From HGM04593 sp045634305 (GTDB taxonomy: Bacteria > Bacteroidota > Bacteroidia > Bacteroidales > Bacteroidaceae): a stretch of DNA of 64,000 nt. Shown piece by piece: positions 9,874 through 17,445 of this stretch (its first letter is position 1; each line of letters starts with the position of its first letter). The position numbers and the translations under genes were made by a program. Below the pieces are notes generated by a model. That model was given only the letters and a program-made list of their open reading frames with translations, was not told the DNA's origin and made no database searches. The stretch spans positions 1-64,000 of the forward strand of contig JAZQZZ010000004.1 in NCBI GenBank assembly GCA_045634305.1, given 5' to 3'.

Positions 9874-11022
9874 TTACCCCAAAAGATACACAGAGTATTT
9901 CCCCAATGCTTTTTTCAGCAAGGCTACGATGCTCCATGAGCAAGCAAGTATGACGAGTGCAGAGAACGGGATGCGTAGTGGTGCAGGAATCTGCATCCAC
10001 TCACCGAGGTCATGTCCCAAGCCTGTGAAGAAGTAGTGTATCATGTAGATTCCGAATCCACATGCGGTAAGTCTTGACAGCCATACGGCAATACGTGACC
10101 TGGGGGTAATCTTTACACGGCAAATCATAATGAAGCATGCGATAGTCATCATTGCTACATTGGGGGTGTTGTATGTCCAGAATAACTCCACTTGCTCCGG
10201 TGTCTTGTCGGGTAATCCCATGATGTATGAATATCCGTTATATGTGATGAGAAAACCGCCGACCAGCAGAGGTATTGCGACAGATAATGTTTTTGTGAGA
10301 TTCCAACGGATGTAATGTTGTATGTAATGCCCCAAAAGTAGATATCCGCTGAATCCGGCGAAGTTATAGAATAGACCGAATGAGTTCCATTCACAAGTAC
10401 CGAATGCGTAATGGCTTACATATTCATTGAAATATGGGAGAAATGTACTTAATCCCCATATTATAAGGAATATCTCTTTTTGACGTTTTCCGGCATGTTC
10501 AATCCATGCCGAGAATATGGGCAAATATAGGTAGAGACCAATCAGCATATATATGTACCACATGTGGCAGGCGATGAAACTGAATGTGTATGGTATCTGC
10601 GCAACGCGTACGAGTCCGTCTTTCAGGACTTGACTGTCGCTTTCGGCCCAACTGAACAGTTTGACGACCACGCTACTGTCCATGCCCAACAGCCCCGTAA
10701 TCCACGGTGTGAGGTAGTAGATGGTTGACCATATTAGAAAAGGAAACAGTACACGTGGAATGCGTTTCTTGTAGAATGCCTCCATGCTTCCTTTCACGGG
10801 TAATGATAGCACACCTGTTAGCATGACAAATAATGGAACGCATGGACGTACCAATGATCCGTAACGCATAGCCCATAGTGTGAGCTCTGGATCTACAGAT
10901 GTACTTGTTGAGGCATAGGCCGCCGATGCGTAGAACGGGTCGGCTGCATGACAGCAAAGTAGCATGAAGAAAGCGAGCAGGCGAAGTGCATCGCACCATA
11001 CCAAACGGTTGTTCTGAATCAT
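9874..11022 (-). CDS. Acyltransferase family 3 membrane protein
   Basis: This 382-residue protein has about ten hydrophobic segments. It starts with the acyltransferase-3 pattern NRLVWCDALRLLAFFMLLCCH, in which Arg, Asp and His near the first helix match the family. Proteins of this type O-acetylate or O-acylate surface sugars and are related to OafA and WecH. No sugar-biosynthesis genes lie alongside, so the acceptor is unknown. It is 70 bp downstream of uvrA on the same strand and could share its transcript. Confidence 0.82.
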   Translation of the reverse strand: MIQNNRLVWCDALRLLAFFMLLCCHAADPFYASAAYASTSTSVDPELTLWAMRYGSLVRPCVPLFVMLTGVLSLPVKGSMEAFYKKRIPRVLFPFLIWSTIYYLTPWITGLLGMDSSVVVKLFSWAESDSQVLKDGLVRVAQIPYTFSFIACHMWYIYMLIGLYLYLPIFSAWIEHAGKRQKEIFLIIWGLSTFLPYFNEYVSHYAFGTCEWNSFGLFYNFAGFSGYLLLGHYIQHYIRWNLTKTLSVAIPLLVGGFLITYNGYSYIMGLPDKTPEQVELFWTYNTPNVAMMTIACFIMICRVKITPRSRIAVWLSRLTACGFGIYMIHYFFTGLGHDLGEWMQIPAPLRIPFSALVILACSWSIVALLKKALGKYSVYLLG

Positions 11023-11092
11023 TGTATCGTGTTCTTTCCAGCGAAAGGTGTTGTGAAATTTTGGATGTATCTCGTTTTATTTGATATATATG

Positions 11093-13888
11093 CTATATCA
11101 ACTTATCTTTCAGAAATTGTCCTGTGTATGACTCTTTACATTGTGCAACCTCTTCGGGGGTGCCTGCTGCAACCAGGTTGCCGCCCTCTTCACCTCCTTC
11201 GGGACCAAGGTCTATGAGGTAGTCGGCGCACTTTATCATGTCCATGTTATGCTCAATTACCACAAGTGAGTGTCCGCGGGCAAGCAGACGCTCGAACGAC
11301 CTTAGCAGTTTCTTTATGTCATGGAAATGCAATCCTGTGGTAGGCTCGTCAAAAATGAACATGGTGGGGCGGTCGCTTTGTCGGCTCAGATAATATGCGA
11401 GTTTGACACGTTGGTTCTCACCGCCCGAAAGGGTCGATGATGACTGTCCCAATTTGATGTATGCAAGTCCTACGTCCTGCAGTGGCTGTAGGTTTTCGGC
11501 AATGCGCTTCTGTCCGTGCTCCTGAAAAAAGTTGATAGCATCGCCTACTGTCATTTCAAGTACGTCGTGTATGTTTTTGCCATTGAATTTCACTTCCAAT
11601 ATTTCGTTCTTGAAACGTTTCCCGTGACAGGCTTCACACTCGAGTTTCAAATCGGCCATGAACTGCATTGATACAGTGATTGTACCTTCGCCTTTACACT
11701 CCTCGCAGCGGCCTCCGTCGGCATTGAACGAAAAATGCCCCGCACCATAACCCATTTGTTTGGCAAGAGGCTGCTGTGCAAAAAGGTGACGTATGTCGTC
11801 ATAAACCTTGAGGTATGTGACAGGGTTCGAACGTGATGACTTTCCAATAGGGTTCTGGTCAATGAACTCCACACCGCACAATTGCTTGAGTGCTCCCTCA
11901 ACGGCCACACACTGTCCGGGAGCATCACATACATTACCAAAATGGCGCATGAGTGAACGGTAAAGGATGTTGCGCACAAGGGTCGACTTTCCTGAGCCGC
12001 TGACACCGCTCACAACGGTGAACGTGCTGAGCGGAATCTCTACATCAATGCCTTTGAGGTTGTTCTCGCGGGCGCCTTTAATAGTTATCCTATTGTTCGA
12101 TGTGCGGCGATGAGCGGGCACGTCTATAGTCTCCTCGCCAAGCAGGTATTTCAACGTGTAGCTGTTGCTGCCGGGAGCAATGTCGGCGAGGTCGCCATAA
12201 TAAACGATGTTGCCGCCATATGAACCTGCTTTGGGGCCAACATCGATAATGTAGTCGGCAGCACGGATAATCTCTTCGTCATGCTCAACCACAACAACTG
12301 TGTTGCCCAGATCGCGTAGACGGTAGAGTACGTTTATAAGACGGTCGGTATCGCGGCTGTGTAGTCCTATACTCGGTTCGTCAAGGATATATAGCGAACC
12401 TACCAATGCGCTGCCAAGCGAGGTTACAAGGTTTATGCGCTGGCTTTCGCCGCCCGACAAAGTGTTGCTCAGACGGTTTAGGGTGAGGTATCCAAGACCT
12501 ACATCCAACAGGCAGTCGACACGGCTGCGTATCTCGGTGAGTATGCGCTTGGCAACAGCTGCGTCGTGCTCGTCGAGTACAAGGTTGTCGAAGAAATCCT
12601 TCAGCTTGGTCACCGGCATCTCAATGAGCTCGGTGATGCTCGTACCGCCAACCTTTACGTACGAAGCTTCCTTCTTCAATCTTGTGCCACGACATGTGGG
12701 ACATATTGGCTTGCCACGGTAGCGTGCAAGCATTACGCGGTACTGTATCTTGTACTGGTTGGCCTTGACCATGTTGAAGAAGTTGTCGATGCAGATACCT
12801 TCTTCGTATTCCTCAATCCATGGGCCTTTGTGCCACAAATAGTCCTTCTGCTCCTGTGTAAGGTTGTAATATGGTTCAAAGATTGGGAAATCGTCCTGTG
12901 GCGCGCGGCGGCAGAACTCGGTCTTCCATTCGCCCATCTTGTCGCCTCGCCAGCAGAAGACTGCTCCGTCGTACACGCTCAGTGTCTTGTTGGGGATTAC
13001 AAGGTCTTCGTCGATGCCCACAATGCGGCCGAATCCCTCGCAGTCGGGGCAGGCACCTATAGGGGAGTTGAAAGAGAACATCTGCTCTGTGGGTTCCTCG
13101 AACTCAATGCCGTCTGCCTCAAAGCGTATGCTGAAACTGTGCGGCTCTTCCTCGTCCATGAACTGCATTAAACAGGTACCGTTGCCTTCATAAAAAGCGG
13201 TCTCGGCCGAGTCGAGCAGGCGGCCGATGGATTCTTTGCTGTCGTTTACCGCAAGACGGTCGATGAGCAGGGTGGGCTTGTCGCCCTTCTTTGGTGTGTA
13301 CTCCTCAATGTGTATAATATCCTTGCCAAGTGCCACACGTGTAAAACCCTGCTGCAGATATATCTGCAGCTGCTCTTCCAGTGTGCGTCCTTTACGTTTT
13401 GGTATGGGGGCAAGCAGCAGGAATCGTGTGCCTGCGGGGCGGCTGAGCATGCAGGTGACAAGGTCCTCGGGGGTGTCCTTCTTCACAAGCCTGCCGCTCA
13501 CGGGGGAGTAGGTCTTGCCAATGCGTGCATATAGCAATTTGAGATATTCATAAATTTCGGTCGATGTGCCCACTGTGGAGCGCGGGTTGCGGTTGTTTAC
13601 CTTCTGCTCAATGGCAATGGCAGGCGGGATGCCCTTGATGAAGTCGCACTCGGGCTTGTTCATCTGTCCAAGGAACTGGCGGGCGTATGACGAGAGTGAT
13701 TCTACATAGCGGCGCTGTCCTTCGGCATAAAGGGTATCAAAGGCCAGGGATGACTTGCCCGAGCCCGAGAGTCCGGTGATGACAACGAACTTGCCACGCG
13801 GGATTTCTACGTCAACATTCTTAAGGTTGTTGACGCGTGCGCCTTTGATTATGATGTTCTTGCTGTTCTCTTTCATATTCTCTGCCAT
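11093..13888 (-). CDS. uvrA: UvrABC excinuclease subunit A
   Basis: This is the ATP-dependent damage-recognition subunit of nucleotide excision repair. It is 931 residues long with two ABC-type ATPase halves. The first Walker A is GLSGSGKS (residues 39-46) and the second is VSGVSGSGKST. Two LSGGE signature sequences and the Cys-rich zinc modules (CPDC...CPTC and CEEC...CEAC) are present. Length and module order are normal for UvrA. A second in-frame Met is at residue 5. A degenerate TAAATTCG box (13901-13908, minus strand) sits very close to the start. Confidence 0.97.
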   Translation of the reverse strand: MAENMKENSKNIIIKGARVNNLKNVDVEIPRGKFVVITGLSGSGKSSLAFDTLYAEGQRRYVESLSSYARQFLGQMNKPECDFIKGIPPAIAIEQKVNNRNPRSTVGTSTEIYEYLKLLYARIGKTYSPVSGRLVKKDTPEDLVTCMLSRPAGTRFLLLAPIPKRKGRTLEEQLQIYLQQGFTRVALGKDIIHIEEYTPKKGDKPTLLIDRLAVNDSKESIGRLLDSAETAFYEGNGTCLMQFMDEEEPHSFSIRFEADGIEFEEPTEQMFSFNSPIGACPDCEGFGRIVGIDEDLVIPNKTLSVYDGAVFCWRGDKMGEWKTEFCRRAPQDDFPIFEPYYNLTQEQKDYLWHKGPWIEEYEEGICIDNFFNMVKANQYKIQYRVMLARYRGKPICPTCRGTRLKKEASYVKVGGTSITELIEMPVTKLKDFFDNLVLDEHDAAVAKRILTEIRSRVDCLLDVGLGYLTLNRLSNTLSGGESQRINLVTSLGSALVGSLYILDEPSIGLHSRDTDRLINVLYRLRDLGNTVVVVEHDEEIIRAADYIIDVGPKAGSYGGNIVYYGDLADIAPGSNSYTLKYLLGEETIDVPAHRRTSNNRITIKGARENNLKGIDVEIPLSTFTVVSGVSGSGKSTLVRNILYRSLMRHFGNVCDAPGQCVAVEGALKQLCGVEFIDQNPIGKSSRSNPVTYLKVYDDIRHLFAQQPLAKQMGYGAGHFSFNADGGRCEECKGEGTITVSMQFMADLKLECEACHGKRFKNEILEVKFNGKNIHDVLEMTVGDAINFFQEHGQKRIAENLQPLQDVGLAYIKLGQSSSTLSGGENQRVKLAYYLSRQSDRPTMFIFDEPTTGLHFHDIKKLLRSFERLLARGHSLVVIEHNMDMIKCADYLIDLGPEGGEEGGNLVAAGTPEEVAQCKESYTGQFLKDKLI

Positions 13889-14013
13889 AAATCAATCTTG
13901 CGAATTTACAAAAAAAACAGTCATGTTGCAGCTGTTTGTGAAAAATAGATGACAATGTTGTGTTAATTGATATAAGAAATCGTTTAAATATCCTAAATCC
14001 GATATTTTTTGGT

Positions 14014-14021
14014 TATATTCG
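14014..14021 (+). promoter_or_regulatory. -7-like box upstream of the GHL10 lipoprotein gene
   Basis: TATATTCG matches TAnnTTTG with one change and lies 34 bp before the ATG at 14056, in the divergent gap with uvrA. Confidence 0.4.
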
Positions 14022-14055
14022 CACTTCAAAACAATTACATTATTAAATATTATAT

Positions 14056-15564
14056 ATGCGACTGAAATATCTATCATTTTTGATGTTGGTGTTTCTGCTT
14101 GTCTCTTGTGCAAGCAAGAAAAATGTCCAAACCACTGTTGACATGTATCCCAAACGCGAGTTCCGCGGTGCCTGGATTCAGGCTGTGAACGGACAGTTCA
14201 CCGGAATGAGTGAGCAAGAGATGAAGATTTATCTCACACAGATGCTTGATAATTTACAGAAGGTGAATGTGAATGCGGTAATCTTCCAGGTGCGTGTGGA
14301 GGGTGATGCTCTCTATGCGTCGCGTTATGAGCCGTGGAGCCGCTTTTTGACAGGCGTTCAGGGAAAATCACCCGGTTGGGACCCGCTTGCTTTTATGGTC
14401 GATGAGTGCCACAAACGCAATATGGAACTCCACGCGTGGATAAACCCTTATCGTGCACGCACAAAGGGAACAGCAAAGGTGGCGGCTAACCACCAGAGCG
14501 CAAAGAACCCCGAGAACTTTATAAAGTATGAAGGACAGCTGTATTTCAACCCTTCATTGCAGAGTAACCGCGACCATATCTGTGGTATTGTGCGTGATAT
14601 TCTGTACCGCTATGATGTCGATGGTTTGCATATCGATGACTATTTCTACCCCTATCCTGTAGCCGGCAAAGAGTTTGCCGATGAAAGGTGGTTCAAGGGC
14701 AGTGGCGCCAAAGACAAGGATGATTGGAGACGTGAGAATGTCAACCATCTCATTTATCAATTACATCGCACGGTGCGCGAAGTGAAACCATGGGTGAAGT
14801 TCGGTGTCTCGCCATTCGGTATCTATCGCAACGAGGGTAGTTGGGAGTTCGGAAGCAAGACAAACGGGTTGCAGTGCTATGACGACCTGTATGCCGATGT
14901 CCTTTATTGGATTGAGCAGGGTTGGGTCGATTATTGCATACCACAGGTGTATTGGGAAATAGGCCATAAGGCTGCCGATTATGATACGTTGGTCAAGTGG
15001 TGGGCAAAGTATGCCTCAAATCGTCCTCTGTACATCGGGCAGGATGTCCAGCGTACTGTCAAGGCTAAGGATGCAGGCAGTGCCACCGGCAATCAGCAGG
15101 CCGAGAAGTACAGGTTGCAACGCGAACAGAATGGCGTGCTTGGCTCATGTTTCTGGGATGCGGCGTCGGCTGCAAACAATGTGAACGGATATCGCGACTA
15201 TCTGGCAACGGGTATGTTCCGTTATCCGGCATTGATGCCACAATGTGCTTTCATGGATAACAAAGCGCCATCAAAGGTCGATGGTGTCAGGCTCATTGAG
15301 GAGAATGGGAAAAATGTGCTCGTGTGGTTGCAGAGCAAGAAGGTGAGCAAGGATGAACTTGATGCTCCTCACCGATATGTCGTATATTGCTTCGAGAAGG
15401 GCGAGAAGGTGAATCTTGAGAGTGTAGCGAATATCCGGACGATAACCTCAAAGACATTCTATGAATTGCCAAAGGATATGAAGGGCAAATATACCTTTGT
15501 GGTTACCGTGCTCGACCGTTTGCAGAACGAGTCAAAGGGCTACAAGTGTAAGGCAGAACTGTAA
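14056..15564 (+). CDS. Glycoside-hydrolase-like (YngK/GHL10 family) lipoprotein
   Basis: This 502-residue protein has a lipoprotein signal ending LLVSC (Cys18), so it should be anchored in the envelope. The sequence FRGAWIQ, followed by VNAVIFQVRVEGDALY, LHAWINPYRAR and GLHIDDYFYPYP, is typical of the GHL10/YngK (PF02638-type) TIM-barrel family. Asp residues in HIDDY are candidate catalytic residues. Members are thought to hydrolyse glycosidic bonds, possibly in wall-linked glycans, but few have been tested. The C-terminal ~100 residues look like a fibronectin-type beta domain. The next gene starts 1 bp after its stop codon. Confidence 0.85.
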   Translation: MRLKYLSFLMLVFLLVSCASKKNVQTTVDMYPKREFRGAWIQAVNGQFTGMSEQEMKIYLTQMLDNLQKVNVNAVIFQVRVEGDALYASRYEPWSRFLTGVQGKSPGWDPLAFMVDECHKRNMELHAWINPYRARTKGTAKVAANHQSAKNPENFIKYEGQLYFNPSLQSNRDHICGIVRDILYRYDVDGLHIDDYFYPYPVAGKEFADERWFKGSGAKDKDDWRRENVNHLIYQLHRTVREVKPWVKFGVSPFGIYRNEGSWEFGSKTNGLQCYDDLYADVLYWIEQGWVDYCIPQVYWEIGHKAADYDTLVKWWAKYASNRPLYIGQDVQRTVKAKDAGSATGNQQAEKYRLQREQNGVLGSCFWDAASAANNVNGYRDYLATGMFRYPALMPQCAFMDNKAPSKVDGVRLIEENGKNVLVWLQSKKVSKDELDAPHRYVVYCFEKGEKVNLESVANIRTITSKTFYELPKDMKGKYTFVVTVLDRLQNESKGYKCKAEL

Positions 15565-15565
15565 T

Positions 15566-16006
15566 ATGGTTATGGAGCAACTTGAGATTTTTGAACTGAA
15601 GGAAGCCTGCAGCCGTTACGTGGAGCCAATTAACCGTTTGCTTGCGCAGCTGTCGTCGTCGGGTATAAACATTACATTGTCGCAACTGCAACAATTGGTG
15701 GAAAGTAGTGCATCTCACCTTTTTCTGGCAAAATACAAGGGCAAGATTGTGGCAATGCTTACGTTGGGCGAGTATCTTGCTCCCACAGGTCGTAAGATGT
15801 GGATTGAAGATGTTGTTGTTGATGAAACAGCGCGCGGCTTGTCCATTGGTCGTGCCATGGTTGAACATGCTATTGCCTTTGCACGTGGATTGGGCGATGG
15901 GGTGCTGATGCTGACTTCGCGTCCTTCACGTGTTGCGGCCAATGCCCTGTACCGCTCATGTAATTTTGAAAAGAAAGAGACAAATGTCTATAAAATGAAT
16001 ATTTGA
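15566..16006 (+). CDS. GNAT-family N-acetyltransferase
   Basis: This is a 146-residue protein. Motif A of the GNAT fold is visible as IEDVVVDETARGLSIGRAMVEHAI, with the acetyl-CoA-binding R-G-x-x-I-G loop, and motif B ends NALYRSCNFEKKE. The frame continues upstream inside the preceding gene, but the ATG at 15566 directly follows its stop, which implies coupling. An alternative Met is two codons later. The substrate is unknown; ribosomal-protein, amine or small-molecule acetylation are all possible. Confidence 0.85.
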   Translation: MVMEQLEIFELKEACSRYVEPINRLLAQLSSSGINITLSQLQQLVESSASHLFLAKYKGKIVAMLTLGEYLAPTGRKMWIEDVVVDETARGLSIGRAMVEHAIAFARGLGDGVLMLTSRPSRVAANALYRSCNFEKKETNVYKMNI

Positions 16007-16011
16007 CATTG

Positions 16012-16043
16012 AAAAAATCGGTAGCCGTTGCTACCGATTTTTT
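16012..16043. terminator. Bidirectional terminator
   Basis: A 14-bp perfect stem (16012-16025 with 16030-16043) has a CGTT loop and A/T tracts on its two outer arms. It sits between the convergent GNAT and sigma-like genes. Confidence 0.88.
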
Positions 16044-16044
16044 T

Positions 16045-16689
16045 TCAATGGTCCTTGGTTATCTGTTTCAGGTTGTTGAGCAGTGCCAGTTGTGCACGAT
16101 GCTTTGCCATTGCTATTGTACATTGTACACGTTTGGGGTCCATCTCTTCAAGCGGTTTGTTGTTTTTAATGTACTTCCAAATGGCGGGGGCTGCATCAAG
16201 TGCGCTGTGTCCGTCTATTACAAGTGCATGGAGTATTGCCTGGTCACGTGGATTCAGCATGTTGAATGCTTCCCTGACAGGGTAGTTGCTGTTCTCTTCT
16301 TCATCCTCGACAAAATCAGCCAACTGCTCATATACCATTTGTGACGATGGAACGATAAATTGCTCCTGTTCCTTTTTCTCGGCTATTTTCTTGTGGATGA
16401 AATGATTGGTGGTGCAGTAGGCAAGGTAGGTGTACAGGCTTGCGCCGTTCTTGTTCTTCCAATTGCGTATTACAGCCCAATCGTCCTTCGAGAGGAACTC
16501 ATAGAACTCTCCCCACAGTTCGTTCTCGCTCTCGCAATAACAGATGTTCGATGATATATACCTGAGGAACTGTCTGCATTTTTTTGTAAAGAAGTAGTTG
16601 TGCAGTTTTTCGTCGACAGGAGTGGCTGTGAGCCTTTCAATCAGTTCTGCATCGCTCAGCTGTGAATAATTTTCGCCGTTTGTAACCAT
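16045..16689 (-). CDS. Sigma-70-like (ECF-type) RNA polymerase sigma factor, divergent
   Basis: This is a 214-residue protein. Residues 1-110 look like sigma region 2 (DAELIERL near the start, then NELWGEFYEFL and the aromatic run SLYTYLAYCTTNHFI). The C-terminal part, LNPRDQAILHALVIDG...KRVQCTIAMAKHRAQLAL, looks like region 4. The ATG at 16689 was chosen because a GGAGA ribosome-binding site lies 4 nt before it; the longer frame (to 16731) is less likely. No anti-sigma gene is adjacent. It may control a small regulon or itself. The family call rests on weak motifs. Confidence 0.6.
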   Translation of the reverse strand: MVTNGENYSQLSDAELIERLTATPVDEKLHNYFFTKKCRQFLRYISSNICYCESENELWGEFYEFLSKDDWAVIRNWKNKNGASLYTYLAYCTTNHFIHKKIAEKKEQEQFIVPSSQMVYEQLADFVEDEEENSNYPVREAFNMLNPRDQAILHALVIDGHSALDAAPAIWKYIKNNKPLEEMDPKRVQCTIAMAKHRAQLALLNNLKQITKDH

Positions 16690-16764
16690 CTTTCTCCGTT
16701 GAATGATACCTGAATAGATGTTTTGCACCATAGAATTAATATCCCTAAATTCGATATGTTATTG

Positions 16765-16772
16765 CAAATATA
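16765..16772 (-). promoter_or_regulatory. -7 box for the sigma-like gene
   Basis: The minus strand reads TATATTTG, a full match to TAnnTTTG, about 75 bp upstream of the chosen start at 16689. Confidence 0.5.
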
Positions 16773-16831
16773 ATATAAAAGATAGCCGAAATGCTAATTT
16801 GTTGTCTTAATAATAACTAAAAGCTCTAAAC

Positions 16832-16873
16832 TTTTTGGACAATGGATTGTTGTTTGTGGGCTTGTTCCAAAAA
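16832..16873. terminator. Imperfect inverted repeat after the orphan gene
   Basis: TTTTTGGACAA (16832-16842) pairs with TTGTTCCAAAAA (16862-16873) with one bulge. It sits just downstream of the orphan gene's stop codon. It could be a weak terminator, but the T tract is within the stem. Confidence 0.4.
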
Positions 16874-16879
16874 AACAGC

Positions 16880-17281
16880 TTATCGGTTCGTATAGAAATC
16901 GAATGCTTCAAAAATATCCTCCCTGCTGCATTCCCGCAATACGGGTCGGTTATTGACGCTCAGCAGGCATGTGTTCTGTAGCGACTCAGGCTTCATTCTG
17001 CAGAAGATGGTCTCGTACATGTTGCAGTTGAAAGAAAAACGCCGGTGGTTTTCCTGAATATAATGCACGAAAGTGTGCAGGGTTGCGGTGGGGTAATTCT
17101 CCAGTATCGCCGAGAGAAATAGTGAACATGTATATGCCGCAGCGGCAATCTCCTCGAAATTGTCGTTGTGGAATGCTTTGAATGCAGTAGCGAATGGCTC
17201 ACCGAATCCTAGCGGTGGCGGAGTGCCGACAATTCTTTCAAAAGCCCGGTCTATGTGCATATTCTCTGTGTCAGTTGCCAT
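16880..17281 (-). CDS. Hypothetical protein, 133 residues
   Basis: I do not recognise a family. The protein is soluble, mixed alpha/beta, without a signal peptide or membrane segment. It carries four to five Cys residues and a helical middle (FEEIAAAAYTCSLFLSAILENY). A GTG start at 17302 is possible, but the ATG at 17281 fits better because a promoter box covers 17302-17309. It lies upstream of the sigma-like gene on the same strand but has its own promoter, and a second promoter box separates the two. Confidence 0.6.
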   Translation of the reverse strand: MATDTENMHIDRAFERIVGTPPPLGFGEPFATAFKAFHNDNFEEIAAAAYTCSLFLSAILENYPTATLHTFVHYIQENHRRFSFNCNMYETIFCRMKPESLQNTCLLSVNNRPVLRECSREDIFEAFDFYTNR

Positions 17282-17301
17282 CTCTGCAAAAATAAGTTTC
17301 A

Positions 17302-17309
17302 CAAAAATA
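17302..17309 (-). promoter_or_regulatory. -7 box for the orphan gene
   Basis: The minus strand reads TATTTTTG, about 21 bp before the ATG at 17281. A second copy of the same octamer lies at 17287-17294. Confidence 0.4.
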
Positions 17310-17445
17310 GTGCATGGAGTGTAAAAAACGGAGGTTTGTACAGTTTTTATTTTATTTTGACTGAACTTTGCAAAATATATTTAAACTTTCAGTTAAATAT
17401 ATAGTCTTATTTAAAGTACGAAAACGGATTTATAAAGAAAGATAT

